Source of the DNA: Lucinisca nassula
Lineage: Eukaryota; Mollusca; Bivalvia; Lucinida; Lucinidae
Direction: 5' to 3'
Assembly (NCBI GenBank): GCA_963580285.1
Contig: CAUZLF010000230.1
Coordinates: 98,567-162,566 of the forward strand
Length of the DNA stretch: 64,000 bases
The notes under the pieces were generated by a model. The model was not told where the DNA came from. It saw nothing but the letters and a program-made list of their open reading frames with translations, and made no database searches. Shown here in pieces: positions 32,376-43,539 of the stretch. The translations under genes and the position numbers were made by a program. Every line of letters starts with the position of its first letter. The first letter of the stretch is position 1.

Positions 32376-33258
32376 CAAAGCCTTTTCAAAATTTTATAGA
32401 CGCCATTCTGATTTAATTTCAAAATTCAATATTGGACTTAAATCTCTTCTGCAACAAGGTCTATCGGAACCCGAATTTTACGGTGACTTAGTATATAAAT
32501 TCAGAAAAATATATAACCGCAATGACTTCAGCACCCAATTTCGTAAAATCATTCTTCGATATAAAAAGATTGGGTACAACATGGATATTATACGACAGAC
32601 TGCATGCATGGTAGTTAACCCAATCACGGTTGGCAACTTTGCTTCCCTCTTTAATTGCACGCCGTAGGGTCAGGCCTCAGATTCTATGACGGCTCCAATG
32701 TAAAGGCGTGTTGAAAATTAGAGAGATAATGTTGGTTGGTGCCTGATGCTCTGTCTCTGGTCGGGCTCATCGGAGTCTAACTGTTGGTTTTCTTTTGCTC
32801 CAGAATTTCAGTGGTTGCTTGCTGTCGAGTCCTCACCGTTGTCTCACCTCTGTGGTTCTTTGATTTTTGTGTTCACGGAGATGTTGCACTGATGAGTTAG
32901 GAGGCCTTCATGCGGACTGAACAAATTATTTGTCTAAATCGCGACGGAAGTAAGGGCGAGGATTGTGGCCACGTAAAATCGATTTAAGCCTCCCAGTGGA
33001 AATTTTCCACTGACCGTTCCAAGGCGGCTCTTCTGTGGCGATTTATTTGTGTTGTTGTTTGTTACTTACTGTGTGTATCATTTGTGTCTTTTGGTTTTGG
33101 ATGGCCATATGGTCATTTTGTGGGAAAGTAACTGTCCTTATGGCCTTCCTTTGTTTAGGTTTCCATTATGGTCCGGTCGCTTAATGTTTGTATTTCTTTC
33201 CCTTTGGTGTCTTTTATGGGTGGAGTAAGTATTCCTGATCTTTGTTTTACTTCTACTT

Positions 33259-34523
33259 TGGTGTGCTGCGTCACGTGGTGTGCCATTATTTTTACCGCGT
33301 CCGCGAAAAGACCCTCTAAAATTACCACAACCATGTGTATAACCACGACCTACATTCTGCGTATTCTCATTCTTAACCTGAGAACCGTGAGTCTCTACGC
33401 GCGTGTTAAAATTTTCCTTAACGCCGCTATCCCCACCTCCAGTTGCTTCTGCACTATATAATTGTTTTCTGTCGGTGTTCTTAAAACATTTAATTGTTAA
33501 ATGCCCCTTACCGCATATGCTACACTTGATATCCGATCTACAACTCGGTTTGTTAGAGTCAACTTTGTCCTGTTTACCCTGCGCTTCGCCTCTATTATCG
33601 CGTTGCCCCTTATTAATGCAACTAAATACACCCCCGCGCGCTTCTGCAAACAAATCTGCCTCCCTAGCCATTTCATCTAAATTACCAAACTGTTTTGGCT
33701 TCAGATGTACATACAGTTCTCTATTACATGACTCCAGGAACTGATCCCTTGCCATGAAATCACAGACAACCGGAAAAGATTTTTCTATCTTTGCCATATT
33801 AAGCCATTTTTCTAAATAACTTCTCAATTAACTACTGAACTGTATGAACGTTTCTGATTTCTCGGGCCTACTATAACGAAACTGCTTCCTAAATCCGCGC
33901 TCTGTTATGTCAAAATTCTTTAATAGAGCATCCTTTAACTTTTCATAATCCGCCGCATCCTCATTTGACAACCGGTCATATACATCAAGTGCGCGCCCTA
34001 AAAGCAATGCACTTAAATACGCGACCCAAACACTCTTATCCCATTTATTAGCCGTAGCATATTTCTCAAACCTAGACAAATAACTATCCATTTTATCTTT
34101 ACCCTCTTCAAAATAAGGTACCTTAGGACCCCGGGCATGAGCCAACTTCTCAGCTTTATGCTTTTCAACTTCTAGCTCGAGCTTCGCTGTCTGCATTTCT
34201 AACCGATTCCTTAATTCTTGGTGCTGTAGCTCAAACCCATGTTTCATTTGTTCTAAATGGGCCTCACTAATCTCTTTTGCCTCCCTTTCACTCTAAATGC
34301 GTGCCATTTCAAGTTCCTTATTAACATTCAACATAGCTAGTTCATGTGGCCTTTCCGTTTCCTTTTCCTCCCTTTCCTTTTCCTTTTCCTCAGACCTTAA
34401 CCTTTCTAAATCCCTTTGCTCTTGCCTTTCTGCCCGCTCAATATCTTGTTGCTCCTTAACAAAACCTTGTAAATCTTTCCCCTCATAACCTAACTCCTTT
34501 CCCATTTGCATTAAACGCTCCAT
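33259..34523 (-). pseudogene. Gag (G2)
   Basis: Three open pieces in order on the minus strand (34523-34293, 34247-33828, 33827-33259) separated by single stops/frame breaks at about 34292 and 33828. The N-terminus is a strongly charged coiled coil (RLRSEEKEKEREEKETER); the middle resembles the capsid/retrotransposon-gag region (FEKYATANKWDKSVW, LLLGRALDVYDRL); the C-terminus has a CCHC-type knuckle CSICGKGHLTIKC (spacing 2-3-4) and a Gly/Arg-rich segment (FRGSFRGRG). The C-terminal end is cut by Penelope-like copy j. Confidence 0.8.
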
Positions 34524-35248
34524 TATTGATTACGTAAATCTCACGTTACTATCGAAACCACTATAAACTGATCAGTTATGAAAAGTGGTGATTGAAAGGG
34601 CTTAACTAAACCGTTAAGATATGTGTTATACGCGTTAATCTAACTAAAACGTTAGTTATTTAAGCACACGCGATTTGAAATGTCAATCACTTTCAGCAAA
34701 GAATGACGTTACGTACTGGTAGTCTAATATGACGTCATAAATTGACGACGTTTACAGTAAAAAGCTACAATCCTCATCAACATTACAAAACCCCGATCAT
34801 AACAAGTTACCATTAATGTTTCTACTACGTCATACCTAACCTCAAGCCACAGCGTAAATATTAACGCTACCGTTATGTCAACGTCAGTAAATTTTTAACG
34901 TCACTATGTCAGAACCATGTGTGTGTAAGATCAATTAGTAACTCCAGTTTAACTTAGTAGAATGTCAGGTAACACAATTAAGTTGAGTCTACTAAAATTT
35001 TTCGTTACCAAGAAAAAGTGGGGTTTGCCTCGCCTTCCTGCGCAGAAATTTTGAACTTGTCAGTATCCATTTAGTTGAATACATGGGTTACGCACTTCAT
35101 CACCGCAGGAAGGAAGATTCAAGTTAAATTCCAAATGTGGCTGATTTTTTTTGTGTGTGTGTGAAATTGATGTTTCAGAGCACCAATGTGCTGTTCCACA
35201 GCTGGGAACACCCGCAAGAGATCAAATCCTCACTTCAATGATACCAAA
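34524..35248 (-). promoter_or_regulatory. G2 leader and primer-binding-site region
   Basis: Untranslated interval between 5' LTR and gag. Directly after the LTR end (minus strand) comes TTTGGTATCATTGAAG, a TGG-starting primer-binding-site candidate. Another TGACGTCA lies at 34729-34736. No ORF. Confidence 0.5.
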
Positions 35249-37011
35249 TGGTACAGTTGGGTTTACGGCGTCCCGCAAACCCCCAGCTGTCAAGACAACC
35301 GAGCGTGATCTCTGACAGGTGTACTGGCAGCTGTGGGGTAAGGCAAGGAAACATATCAAAATGAATGACATGAATTATTTACAGTATCTATATACAACAA
35401 TACTAACACAAAACATCACATTTATTTGCTTCTATAACGCACTCACGACGTCCGTCCCGACGACAAAACAATGTTCTGTGCTCGGAACGGGGTGACGTGA
35501 GTGTCTACAGAAGCAAATAACAAAACAAAACAAGAAAAAGAAACAACACAAGACGCGACTGGCCAGTTTATAAGTTCACTTAGGGTGAACCCCCTTCTCG
35601 CGCACTGGTGTGAACTAGTTTGTCGAACTCGTTGTCGACCACAGGTATATATTTATCATTTATCCATTAACGAATAAGAAGTCCCGGTAACTTCTTCGTC
35701 TGAATCGCCTGAATCGCCTGCAGGTTACAACCTGTTTAGAATGGTCTCAGGTTGACCTGTTTATTTTTGTTACGACGTCTGTTATTGGTTCTGTCCGCCC
35801 ATGCTGTACACTAACCGACAGCGTCGTACCAGTACCTGCTGCTATTTTGCAGGGAGCAGCAGGTCACCACACATTGTTGTGCCTGCAAATTACGATAATT
35901 GGACAGTTCACAAAACATACATGCTATATCATGATCCCCCTCCCGGAGAAGTAAGAATATGTTCATGCATATACCGTTATTGCGCATGCGCCGACCAGAC
36001 ACACAGGCTGATTAGTGCATGCGACAAATAACTGCACAGCAGAACTCAACTTGACTGTGCATCAAATTATCAGCACCAAGCGCTTGACACAAGAATACAC
36101 AAAGTCTATAATTCCTTACTGAGCACTTCAGAAATCAATTAATGCTCACTACTACTGAGCATAATACTCATCAAATTCGTGCTCACTACATTATCACAAG
36201 TAAGAGGCAATTGAACAGACCACGCCTTTGCGCTACCCGGTCAGCCGCCAATTACAGGAAACATAACATACTCTATTTCATATCCTTCTCCGCGACACGG
36301 CTCACAAATATAGCTATTCACAAATTCATTACATTTACATTAGCTAGAAACTACAAACAGGGAGATTTGCATCTATTCTCCACAACATTTGTTAGTGTCT
36401 CATAAAGGCCAACACTGTTTGCCGTAAACTCGTTCTGTATTTGGTAGGCACCACGTCACAACCGTCCTCGTGACGCTGGTGACGCAGCTGACGTCATCCA
36501 CGCCGCTCAGGCCGTTATGACGTGTAGCGACCAAATACTCTCACTTATCATCATCACGTTCTTTTTATGTACATAAATGCACAAACTTAGTTATCAAACA
36601 AAAACGGCATCATTACAAAATGGACTCGTAATTCTTCTTGAACAAAATTATTTCTACTCAACCTGAACATGCTTGTAAAATCAAATTCATCACGGTTTAT
36701 CATCACGGACAACCCGACAGGCTCTTGTAAGAGTTTGCCCTGATGATGAAGTTATGGTTGAACCCGTCTTAATTTTACGTCCCCTCTACACCTAATATCA
36801 TATAGAGACGGGATCAGGATTTTCTAACCACAGCTAGTCAAAAGTCATTGATCAAACAAGTGACCCGGCGTTTATTAATTATATTCTACAAAAGGGGTCT
36901 TAAAGCCTAAATGAATCTAGAAGGAGCGGGTGTCCAAACTTTACGTCTCACCAACATCTAGGGTCAGAATGAGACAGGACCTAGCTTAAAAAGACTCATT
37001 CTACTTCTTGA

Positions 37012-37083
37012 GAAGCCTTGGATCGATCCTGCGACCTCTAGCTGGCAAAGCTAGTAGCCTAATTACTACACCACAGAGGCTTC
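37012..37083 (-). repeat. tRNA-Gly-like SINE head inside G2 5' LTR
   Basis: Same 72-nt segment as 25847-25918, with acceptor stem GAAGCCT / AGGCTTC and CTAGC-TTTGCCA-GCTAG arm. Confidence 0.6.
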
Positions 37084-37540
37084 AAAAGTGAATTCAGAAA
37101 AGGCTTCAGAAAGTTGGGGTATCCTAGAAGTAAACCCCTCCAAAACCTACAAGCATGTTCATACAAAAATAATACTAAACATAGATTTAACATACTTTTC
37201 AATATACTTTCATTGTCCCGTCAATTTGTTGTGTTAATTCGTTACAACTTGACCTGCTGCTGAATAGTGTTCGTTTTTCAGGGTTTTTATATCTATGCAT
37301 ACTACCGGAAAATCATGCATACTCATATTAGCTCGCTAAAATCGTGGCGAGGTGAAGATACCGTCCACATTTAAGCCAGATAGCAAAAATCGAGTAGATA
37401 ATGCATTTGTGTTCAAATAGTATTTCCCATAGGGTAAAAATGATGAAACTACCCCATAAATCAATGGCATAACTCCCGTCAAAACGAACACACACACAAC
37501 ACGTGACTGGAATGAAAATTATATATGGCACAATTCCATT

Positions 37541-38145
37541 GATCTATCATTTTTAATTTCAATAAACTTGTTTCAGATCTTGATATTGATACTTATACTC
37601 CTGATTCATGTGATTGTAAAAACTCAAAGTATTGCTATCCTGCTGCTGGTCATGTAATTACTGTCAATTTGAAAATTATTCCTGATTCTAGGATAAGGAA
37701 TATAATTTCTAAAGGACCGAAATATCGGTTTCCTTCTAAAATTGATTTCAGTAAATGTAGAGATGAAATCGCTGCTTCCTTGAATGAATTCGGTAATCGA
37801 TGGTGTAAGCGAGAGTATGTTGAGCATAAAGCCCTTAAGGACTGGAAACTTAGCATTTTAAAACTAGTGAATAAACGCATTTCTTTCTATTCTCAAAATA
37901 CTAACTTATTACCTCCTAAGCCCAAGACGTCTTTACGTCATCTTAAACTAGGTATTCAAGAATTTCATAAGAAGTTTGTTTTGGCCCCTGCAGACAAGGC
38001 CGCTAACAACGCCGTCGTTGTGTGACGACTCCACTATGTTAACACGCTTAAGCAGGAGCTTGGTGGTACTAAGGCCTATGAACTTCAGCCTTTAGCTGAA
38101 GAGAGAGCTATAGTAGATAAACATGTTTGTCTTTCAGCCACCAAG
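37541..38145 (+). pseudogene. Naiad-type linker and RT start with TGA (copy k)
   Basis: Frame through SCDCKNSKYCYPAAGHV and FSKCRDEIAASLNEFG to TGA at 38023-38025, the same codon as in copies d and j; it continues as RLHYVNTLKQEL until the nested tip interrupts CCACCAAG. No other stop occurs in this stretch. Confidence 0.7.
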
Positions 38146-38311
38146 TAGAAGTAAAACAAAGATCAGGAATTGATACAATTAACTTACTCCATCCATAAAA
38201 GACACCAAAGGGAAAGAAATACAAACATTAAGCGACCAGACCATAATGGAAACCTAAACAAAGGAAGGCCATATGGACAGTTACTTTCCCACAAAATGGC
38301 CATATGGCCAT
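38146..38311 (-). mobile_element. Reverse-oriented Penelope-like tip nested in copy k
   Basis: 166 nt, TAGAAGTAAAACAAAGATC to GGCCATATGGCCAT, flanked by CCAAG on both sides; the undisturbed frame has one CCAAG. Either a 5-bp duplication or microhomology at the truncation point. Confidence 0.85.
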
Positions 38312-38315
38312 CCAA

Positions 38316-39323
38316 GTTTGCTGTGTGTGTTAACGAAGGCCAAGACAAGCTTCCTACGCTATACTGGTTACCAAAACTTAATGAAAGACCTTACAAAGCA
38401 CGGTTTATTGCAAATTCTAGCTCTTGCACTACCACTGAACTTTCTAAATTATTAACTTCCTGTCTTACTGCTATTAAAACGCATGTAATTAAATATTGTG
38501 ATAAAGTCTTTGAAAGATCAGGAAGAAATCTGTTTTGGTCTATAAAAAATCGAATGAGGTTTCAAATAAATTGAAATCCAGACATTTTCGTGCTTCTAGT
38601 CTGTCTAGTAACGATTTTTCCACTCTTTACACTACACTTCCTCATAATCTTATAAAAGAAAAGCTTAATGATTTAATTGAATGGGCTTTTCACAGAGAAG
38701 ATTCTCTCTATCTTGCATGTAATGTCAGAAATGCATTTTTCACTTCCAAAGAGCATAAGAATTATACACTTTGGTCATGTCAGAAAGTGTGTGATGCCCT
38801 CACCTTTCTACTTGACAATATTTATATTAGATTCGGTACTAAGTTATTTAGACAAATTGTGGGTATTCCGATGGGTACTAATTGCGCACCTCTTGTGGCT
38901 GATCTGTTCTTGTATTGTTATGAAAGAGACTTCATTTTGTCGCTTTCCATTGATAACCAATCTGAAATTATTGAAGTTTTTAGCTCCACTTCTAGATATT
39001 TAGATGATTTATTAAATATTGATACTACCTATTTTGATGGTTTGATCAGTCAGATTTACCCTCTAGAACTTCAGTTAAATAAAGCAAATTCTTCTGATAC
39101 CGAGGCCCCGTTTTTGGATTTACATCTATCTATTGTAGATGGATTTGTTTCGTGCAAAATTTATGATAAACGCGATGACTTTGATTTTGAGATTGTAAAT
39201 TTTCCTTTTTTGGATGGTGATGTTCCTCGTGCGCCATCCTATGGCGTTTATATTTCGCAATTAATTCGATTTGCTAGAGTGTGTAGTCATGTAACTGACT
39301 TCAACACTGGTAATAAATTATAA
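38316..39323 (+). pseudogene. Penelope-like RT catalytic part (copy k)
   Basis: Resumes after the nested tip; from 38535 open for 262 codons. Motif A NDFSTLYTTLPHNLI, motif B GIPMGTNCAPLVADLF and motif C SRYLDDLLNID all intact, then FLDLHLSI, KIYDKRDDFDFEIV and YGVYISQLIRFAR. A one-base loss near 38550 and the TAA at 39321-39323 break the frame. Motif for motif this is the best-preserved catalytic core in the window. Confidence 0.85.
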
Positions 39324-40523
39324 ACGGCTAAACTCCTTAATCAGGGTTATCGGTACCATAAACTACGCAAAGCCTTTTCAAATTTTTATAGACGCCATTC
39401 TGATTTAATTTCAAAATTCAATATTGGACTTAAATCTCTTCTGCAACAAGGTCTATCGGAGCCCGAATTTTATGGTGACTTAGTATATAAATTCAGAAAA
39501 ATATATAACCGCAATGACTTCAGCACCCAATTTCGTAAAATCATTCTTCGATATAAAAAGATTGGGTACAACATGGATATTATATGACAGACTGCATGCA
39601 TGGTAGTTAACCCAATCACGGTTGGCAACTTTGCTTCCCTCTTTAATTGCACGCCGGTGGGTCAGGCCTCAGATTCTATGACGGCTCCAACGTAAAGGCT
39701 TATTTAGAATTAGAGAGATCTAATTCAAGGTAATGTTGGTTGGTGCCTGATGCTCTGTCTCTGGTCGGGCCCATCGGAGTCTAACTGTTGGTTTTCTTTT
39801 GCTCCAGCACTTCAGTGGTTTCTTGCTGTCGAGTCCTCACCGTTGTCTCACCTCTGTGGTTCTTTGATTTTTGTGTTCACGGAGATGTTGCACTGATGAG
39901 TTAGGAGGCCTTCATGCGGACTGAACAAATTATTTGTCTAAATCGCGACGGAAGTAAGGGCGAGGATTGTGACCACGTAAAATCGATTTAAGCCCCCCAG
40001 TGGAAATCTTCCGCTGACCGTTCCAAGGCGGCTCTTCTGTGGCGATTTATTTATGTTGTTGTTTGTTACATACTGTGTGTATCACTTGTGTCTTTTATTT
40101 TGGATGGCCATATGGCCATTTTGTGGGAAAGTAACTGTCCTTATGGCCTTCCTTTGTTTGGGTTTCCATTATGGTGTGGTCGCTTAATGTTTGTATTTCT
40201 TTCCCTTTGGTGTCTTTAATGGGTGGAGTAAGTTAATTGTATCAATTCCTGATCTTTGTTTTACTTCTACTTTGGCGGTTGGCGATTTTTAGGCAGATTT
40301 TATAGAAATCAGCCTTATAGCGGCCAATGTATTGTAAAACAGATCTGCACAAACCACTCATGCATACATCGTATGATATCTGCATGACTTGTGCATGGAG
40401 CAGCACATTTTGCCTACCGTACTTCACCTAAAATATTTCAGTCGCACCGCCTTATCATATACCTACTTAAATAATTTAGATGTGCATAAGCACCAGAGAG
40501 GTTTTCTATTCCATCTCGTAACA

Positions 40524-41041
40524 CTATGTCCTTCCTAAACCCACACTGACTTTCTGGTAGAAGCCCTGAATGTTCAAGATGTTCATTTAGTCGGTTAAGT
40601 AGGACTCTTGCAAGGACTTTCCCAGCAATTGACAATACAGAGATGCCACGGGGATTGTCACAGATCTGAGGGTTCCCTTTCCGTTTGAATAGTGAGATCA
40701 TTGACGCATCCTTGAATTTTTGAGAGATGGTTTCTTTTCTTCACATGCTGTGAAATAACTCGGTCAACTTCTTTGCAACTAGAGTACCTCCTGCTTTGTA
40801 AATCTCAGCAGGTATCGCATCTGGTCCTGGAGCCTTGCCAGATGCCAGAGGGTTTAATGCTTTCACTGTTTCAGTGACGGTTGGGAACTTGTCAAGCAGC
40901 AGATTACATTCAACCTGCGGTAGTCTGTTGATAGCATCATCATTGATAGAGGATGGTTGATTAAGAACACTATCAAAGTGCTCAGCCCATCTTTGGCAGT
41001 CAATAAACCTTTTATAACCTATCATAATCCTAACGTTGGTT
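40524..41041 (-). pseudogene. RTE-type LINE reverse transcriptase, upstream fragment
   Basis: Minus strand: QRWAEHFDSVLNQPS, ASGKAPGPDAIPAEIYKAGG (RT finger region), MISLFKRKGNPQICDNPRGI and SQCGFRKD, at which point G2 inserted. One frame break near 40740. It joins to the fragment at 23807-24074. The 5' side is cut by Penelope-like copy m. Confidence 0.85.
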
Positions 41042-41376
41042 CTGAACAAATTATTTGTCTAAATCGCGACGGAAGTAAGGGCGAGGATTGTGGCCCCCCA
41101 GTGGAATTCAGTTCCGCTGACGTTCCAAGGCGGTTCGTCTGTCGCGGTTTATTTTTGTTATAGTTTGTCTTTGGGTGTTTGTATCGCTTATATTATTTTA
41201 TTTTGGATAGCCTATTGGCCGTTTTGTGGGAAAGTAACTGTCCTTTTGGCTTTCCGCTATTGATGTTTCCATTAGTGTATGTTGTTTCATATTTGTGTTT
41301 CTTTCCCTTTTGTGTCTCTGATGGGCGTTGTGGGTTGATTGTATCGATTCCTGATCATTGCCTCCACTTCTATTCT
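41042..41376 (+). mobile_element. Penelope-like subfamily-B 3' region, copy m
   Basis: From TGAACAAATTATTTG to the tip ATTGCCTCCACTTCTATT; non-coding. Confidence 0.85.
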
Positions 41377-41384
41377 TTATAACG

Positions 41385-41610
41385 GCAAACCCATTATAAC
41401 GGCACAATAATAGGGAACAAATACCGCCGTTATAACGCGGGTCCTCTGTATTGAAGGGATCATAACACAGCTCATAACACAGATAAGGGGACATAATCCT
41501 GATGAAAAACAATAAGTGTCAGCATAACGCGGGTTCTCTGTATTAAAAGGATCATAACACAGATCATAACACAGACACAGGGCATAATCCTGATGAGAAT
41601 TAATAAATTT
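41385..41610. repeat. Two-unit ~110-bp repeat
   Basis: TATAACGCGGGTCCTCTGTATT ... CATAATCCTGATGA occurs twice (about 41433 and 41523 starts), each with CATAACACAG doublets. A short related piece (AATCCTGATGAGAAA) is at 48515. Confidence 0.6.
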
Positions 41611-41719
41611 CAGCATAAGGAAACCATTAAAGAAATTTCAAAATCCTGGCATGAATGGTTCGAGAGTTATGCACAAAAAGGGAATCAGAGTAAAGATGAC
41701 GGAAGATACTCATTAATAA

Positions 41720-41960
41720 CGATAACACACCCGTGCGACATTTTTCACATTTCCAAAATGGCTTTTTTTCTAATGAAAATCGTGATATTTTTCTTATTTA
41801 TACTGCAAACATAGGTTGTGGGTACTCGTTAGAACCGCCTCATTGAGGCAGTTCTAACGAGTACCCATAGCCTATGTCTTGGAGCAGAAATAAGAAAAAT
41901 AATGCATACCCTTGTACACCTCAGTTTTCTCTATATAAAGTGGGGTTTAGCGGGGTATTC
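41720..41960. mobile_element. Foldback MITE 4 (core)
   Basis: Palindrome 41819-41868: GGGTACTCGTTAGAACCGCC and its inverse around CATTG, then GGAGCAGAAATAAGAAAAAT and a GTGGGGTTTAG segment as in the other MITEs. The outer ends are not clear. Confidence 0.6.
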
Positions 41961-42904
41961 ATTTCTCGGACTTGTTCGCGTAATACACTTCATGAAGTGC
42001 TCTAAAGTTAACCAGATCATCTACACATCACTACCTTAAACCTCAAATCAAACAAACAAACAAAGCCTTAAGCTTCCATAGTTTTTTTAGATAATTTTCT
42101 GTTTAAACCCTAGCATGCACGGCTCAAAAGCTATGATATGCCTCAGAAACATGCAATGTAAACATGTCTTTTGTTACATTGGGCCATAGCCACCTTTCAA
42201 ATTATATGCATGTTTAACATTTCAAACCCAGAACGAAGCTATGCCTACAAAATGCAGTAGAGTTAATAATGGCTACAAGTTACAACTGAAGCTTCTATTG
42301 CTACTTTTTCTGAAACAAAATCAACTCATTTTCATTATTGTTTACCAAATTGTACTTTGATTGTAGATACAGCCTTGTCTTCCCCCAAAATTGCTGAAAC
42401 TGAAGTGTATAGGAAACAAATACTATCTTTGAAATAAGAAGATGAAGAGCCCCATCTAGAAGTTAGAACACTGATGATTCATAATATTTCTGAAGCAAAG
42501 TTTAAAAAAAGAAACAACTTAAAAACCTTTCAACAAAATATCCTGTCTTTTATTTGTAGATAAAGCAATTGCAGAATTAATATTAACCATTTTTGTTCAA
42601 ATGGAATCTTCCTCTTTACATAAAGCAGGACTCCATTTCAAAATTTAGGGATGACATTTGAGAAAAAAAAAACAGCTGAATAATTGGCTAAAAAACAGCT
42701 GAACTTTTTGCAAACCGTGTAGGCCCTGATCAGACAATCTTATACGGACCTGCACCGTTTGCCAGCATCCCATTTTGGGGTTTCTGGTACAAAATTGGTA
42801 GATTGTTTTCATTAGTGTTACCGTAGATAATCCAAAGATGCCACGTACATAAGCGGAAACCAAGAAATAGATTCTAACAGCTTGACTGTTGAGAACCTGT
42901 TGTT
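41961..42904. other. No gene recognised
   Basis: A retroposon tail (AAACCTCAAATCAAACAAACAAAC) at about 42036-42060, otherwise AT-rich. ORF 42645-42962 (minus) matches nothing known and overlaps the next retroposon. Confidence 0.45.
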
Positions 42905-43180
42905 TTATATTTGTTTGTTCGATTTGAGGTTTAACGTCCACTGTAAAGGTCATTTTGGACACGTCGCTTCCAATTTTGTGGGATTTTTACCCGACATTAC
43001 GATGAAATGACTTCTCAAGCCCTGCCGCCCTATGACACCAGGGTTTATAAGCAGTGACGGTCCGACTCGCACCGCTTTATACAGTCCTCTAAATGGTTTA
43101 CCAGTACTCGTGTGCAGGTCGGTTTCAGCTCTGTGTGGAAGCATCATGCAGCCATTTCTTCAATCCCCGATGAGCGAGTG
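42905..43180 (-). mobile_element. Short AAAC-tailed retroposon
   Basis: Minus-strand copy of the 58508-58788 family, from the reversed tail TTTGTTTGTTCGATTTGAGG to TTTCTTCAATCCCCGATG; spurious ORF inside. Confidence 0.8.
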
Positions 43181-43539
43181 CCTTTTCGAACATGCATATA
43201 GCTGATCTAGATGAATAAACAACTGCCACATTAAAAATGAGCAACTAGAGTCAGCCAGAACAGAAGGTTAAACACTTAAACAACAGCTATATTTAGAAAG
43301 TTTGGGTGTAGCAAGGCTTTCCACAGACATGGTTGCATCCGTCTTTTTCTAAATGCATTGAGCCAAGTGCTTCAAAGATACAAAGCGCTTGCTGCGCGGC
43401 CAGTTAGATTCCCAGTAGGTTTAGCTAGGCCTAAAAGGTGCGTGTTTTTTATTATATATATATATAGATGTGTTTATCATTTTATCATGTTTATGTTTTT
43501 GTTATGGGTTCGCCTCATTGGGCAGGACTTAGTTGTTCA
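43181..43539. other. No gene recognised
   Basis: AT-rich, with a short (TA)n near 43455. Confidence 0.4.

Larger units (their letters stand above)
30224..33258 (+). mobile_element. Penelope-like (Naiad-type) element, copy j, in G2
   Basis: 5'-truncated at the CxC linker (GATTGTGATTGTAAAAAC), complete to the tip ACTTCTACTTT. It separates G2 gag from protease; rejoining the G2 flanks gives an open frame with no more than ~3 bp of duplicated target. It carries an internal tandem-repeat insertion (31819-32375), a frameshift near 31314, a TAA at 31768-31770 and a small deletion near 33230. Confidence 0.85.
37536..40272 (+). mobile_element. Penelope-like (Naiad-type) element, copy k, in G2 5' LTR
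   Basis: Starts in the coding sequence just before the SCDC motif and ends with the tip. Empty site in the other LTR reads CACAATTTGGCGG; here it is CACAATT, element, TGGCGG, so no target duplication is evident. A reverse-oriented tip (38146-38311) is nested inside. RT frame breaks: TGA at 38023-38025, the nested insertion, a missing base near 38550 and TAA at 39321-39323. Confidence 0.9.
24075..40523 (-). mobile_element. Ty3/gypsy LTR retrotransposon G2, complete but nested, INT before RT
   Basis: Minus strand: 5' LTR (40523-35249), primer-binding-site region, gag, protease, integrase, RT, RNase H, polypurine tract, 3' LTR (26594-24075). LTR ends are TGTTAC...GTAACA-like. Flanks give a 5-bp target duplication: CTCTG at 24070-24074 and CTATG at 40524-40528 (one mismatch). 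It split an RTE LINE. Three Penelope-like insertions (29312-29540, 30224-33258, 37536-40272) expand it. Without these it is about 10.4 kb. Integrase between protease and RT is the Gmr1-like order and is directly visible here because all domains are on one element. Confidence 0.9.
35249..40523 (-). repeat. 5' LTR of G2, interrupted by Penelope-like copy k
   Basis: Matches 24075-26594 from 35249 to 37535 and from 40273 to 40523. The element end TGTTACGAGATGG (minus strand) is intact at 40523. Comparison with the other LTR gives an exact empty site for copy k. Confidence 0.9.

Noticed and set aside
42950..43147. Conserved small protein (similar ORFs at 42950, 53607, 58523, 62746)
   Set aside because: All are conceptual translations of the same non-coding AAAC-tailed retroposon in different frames.
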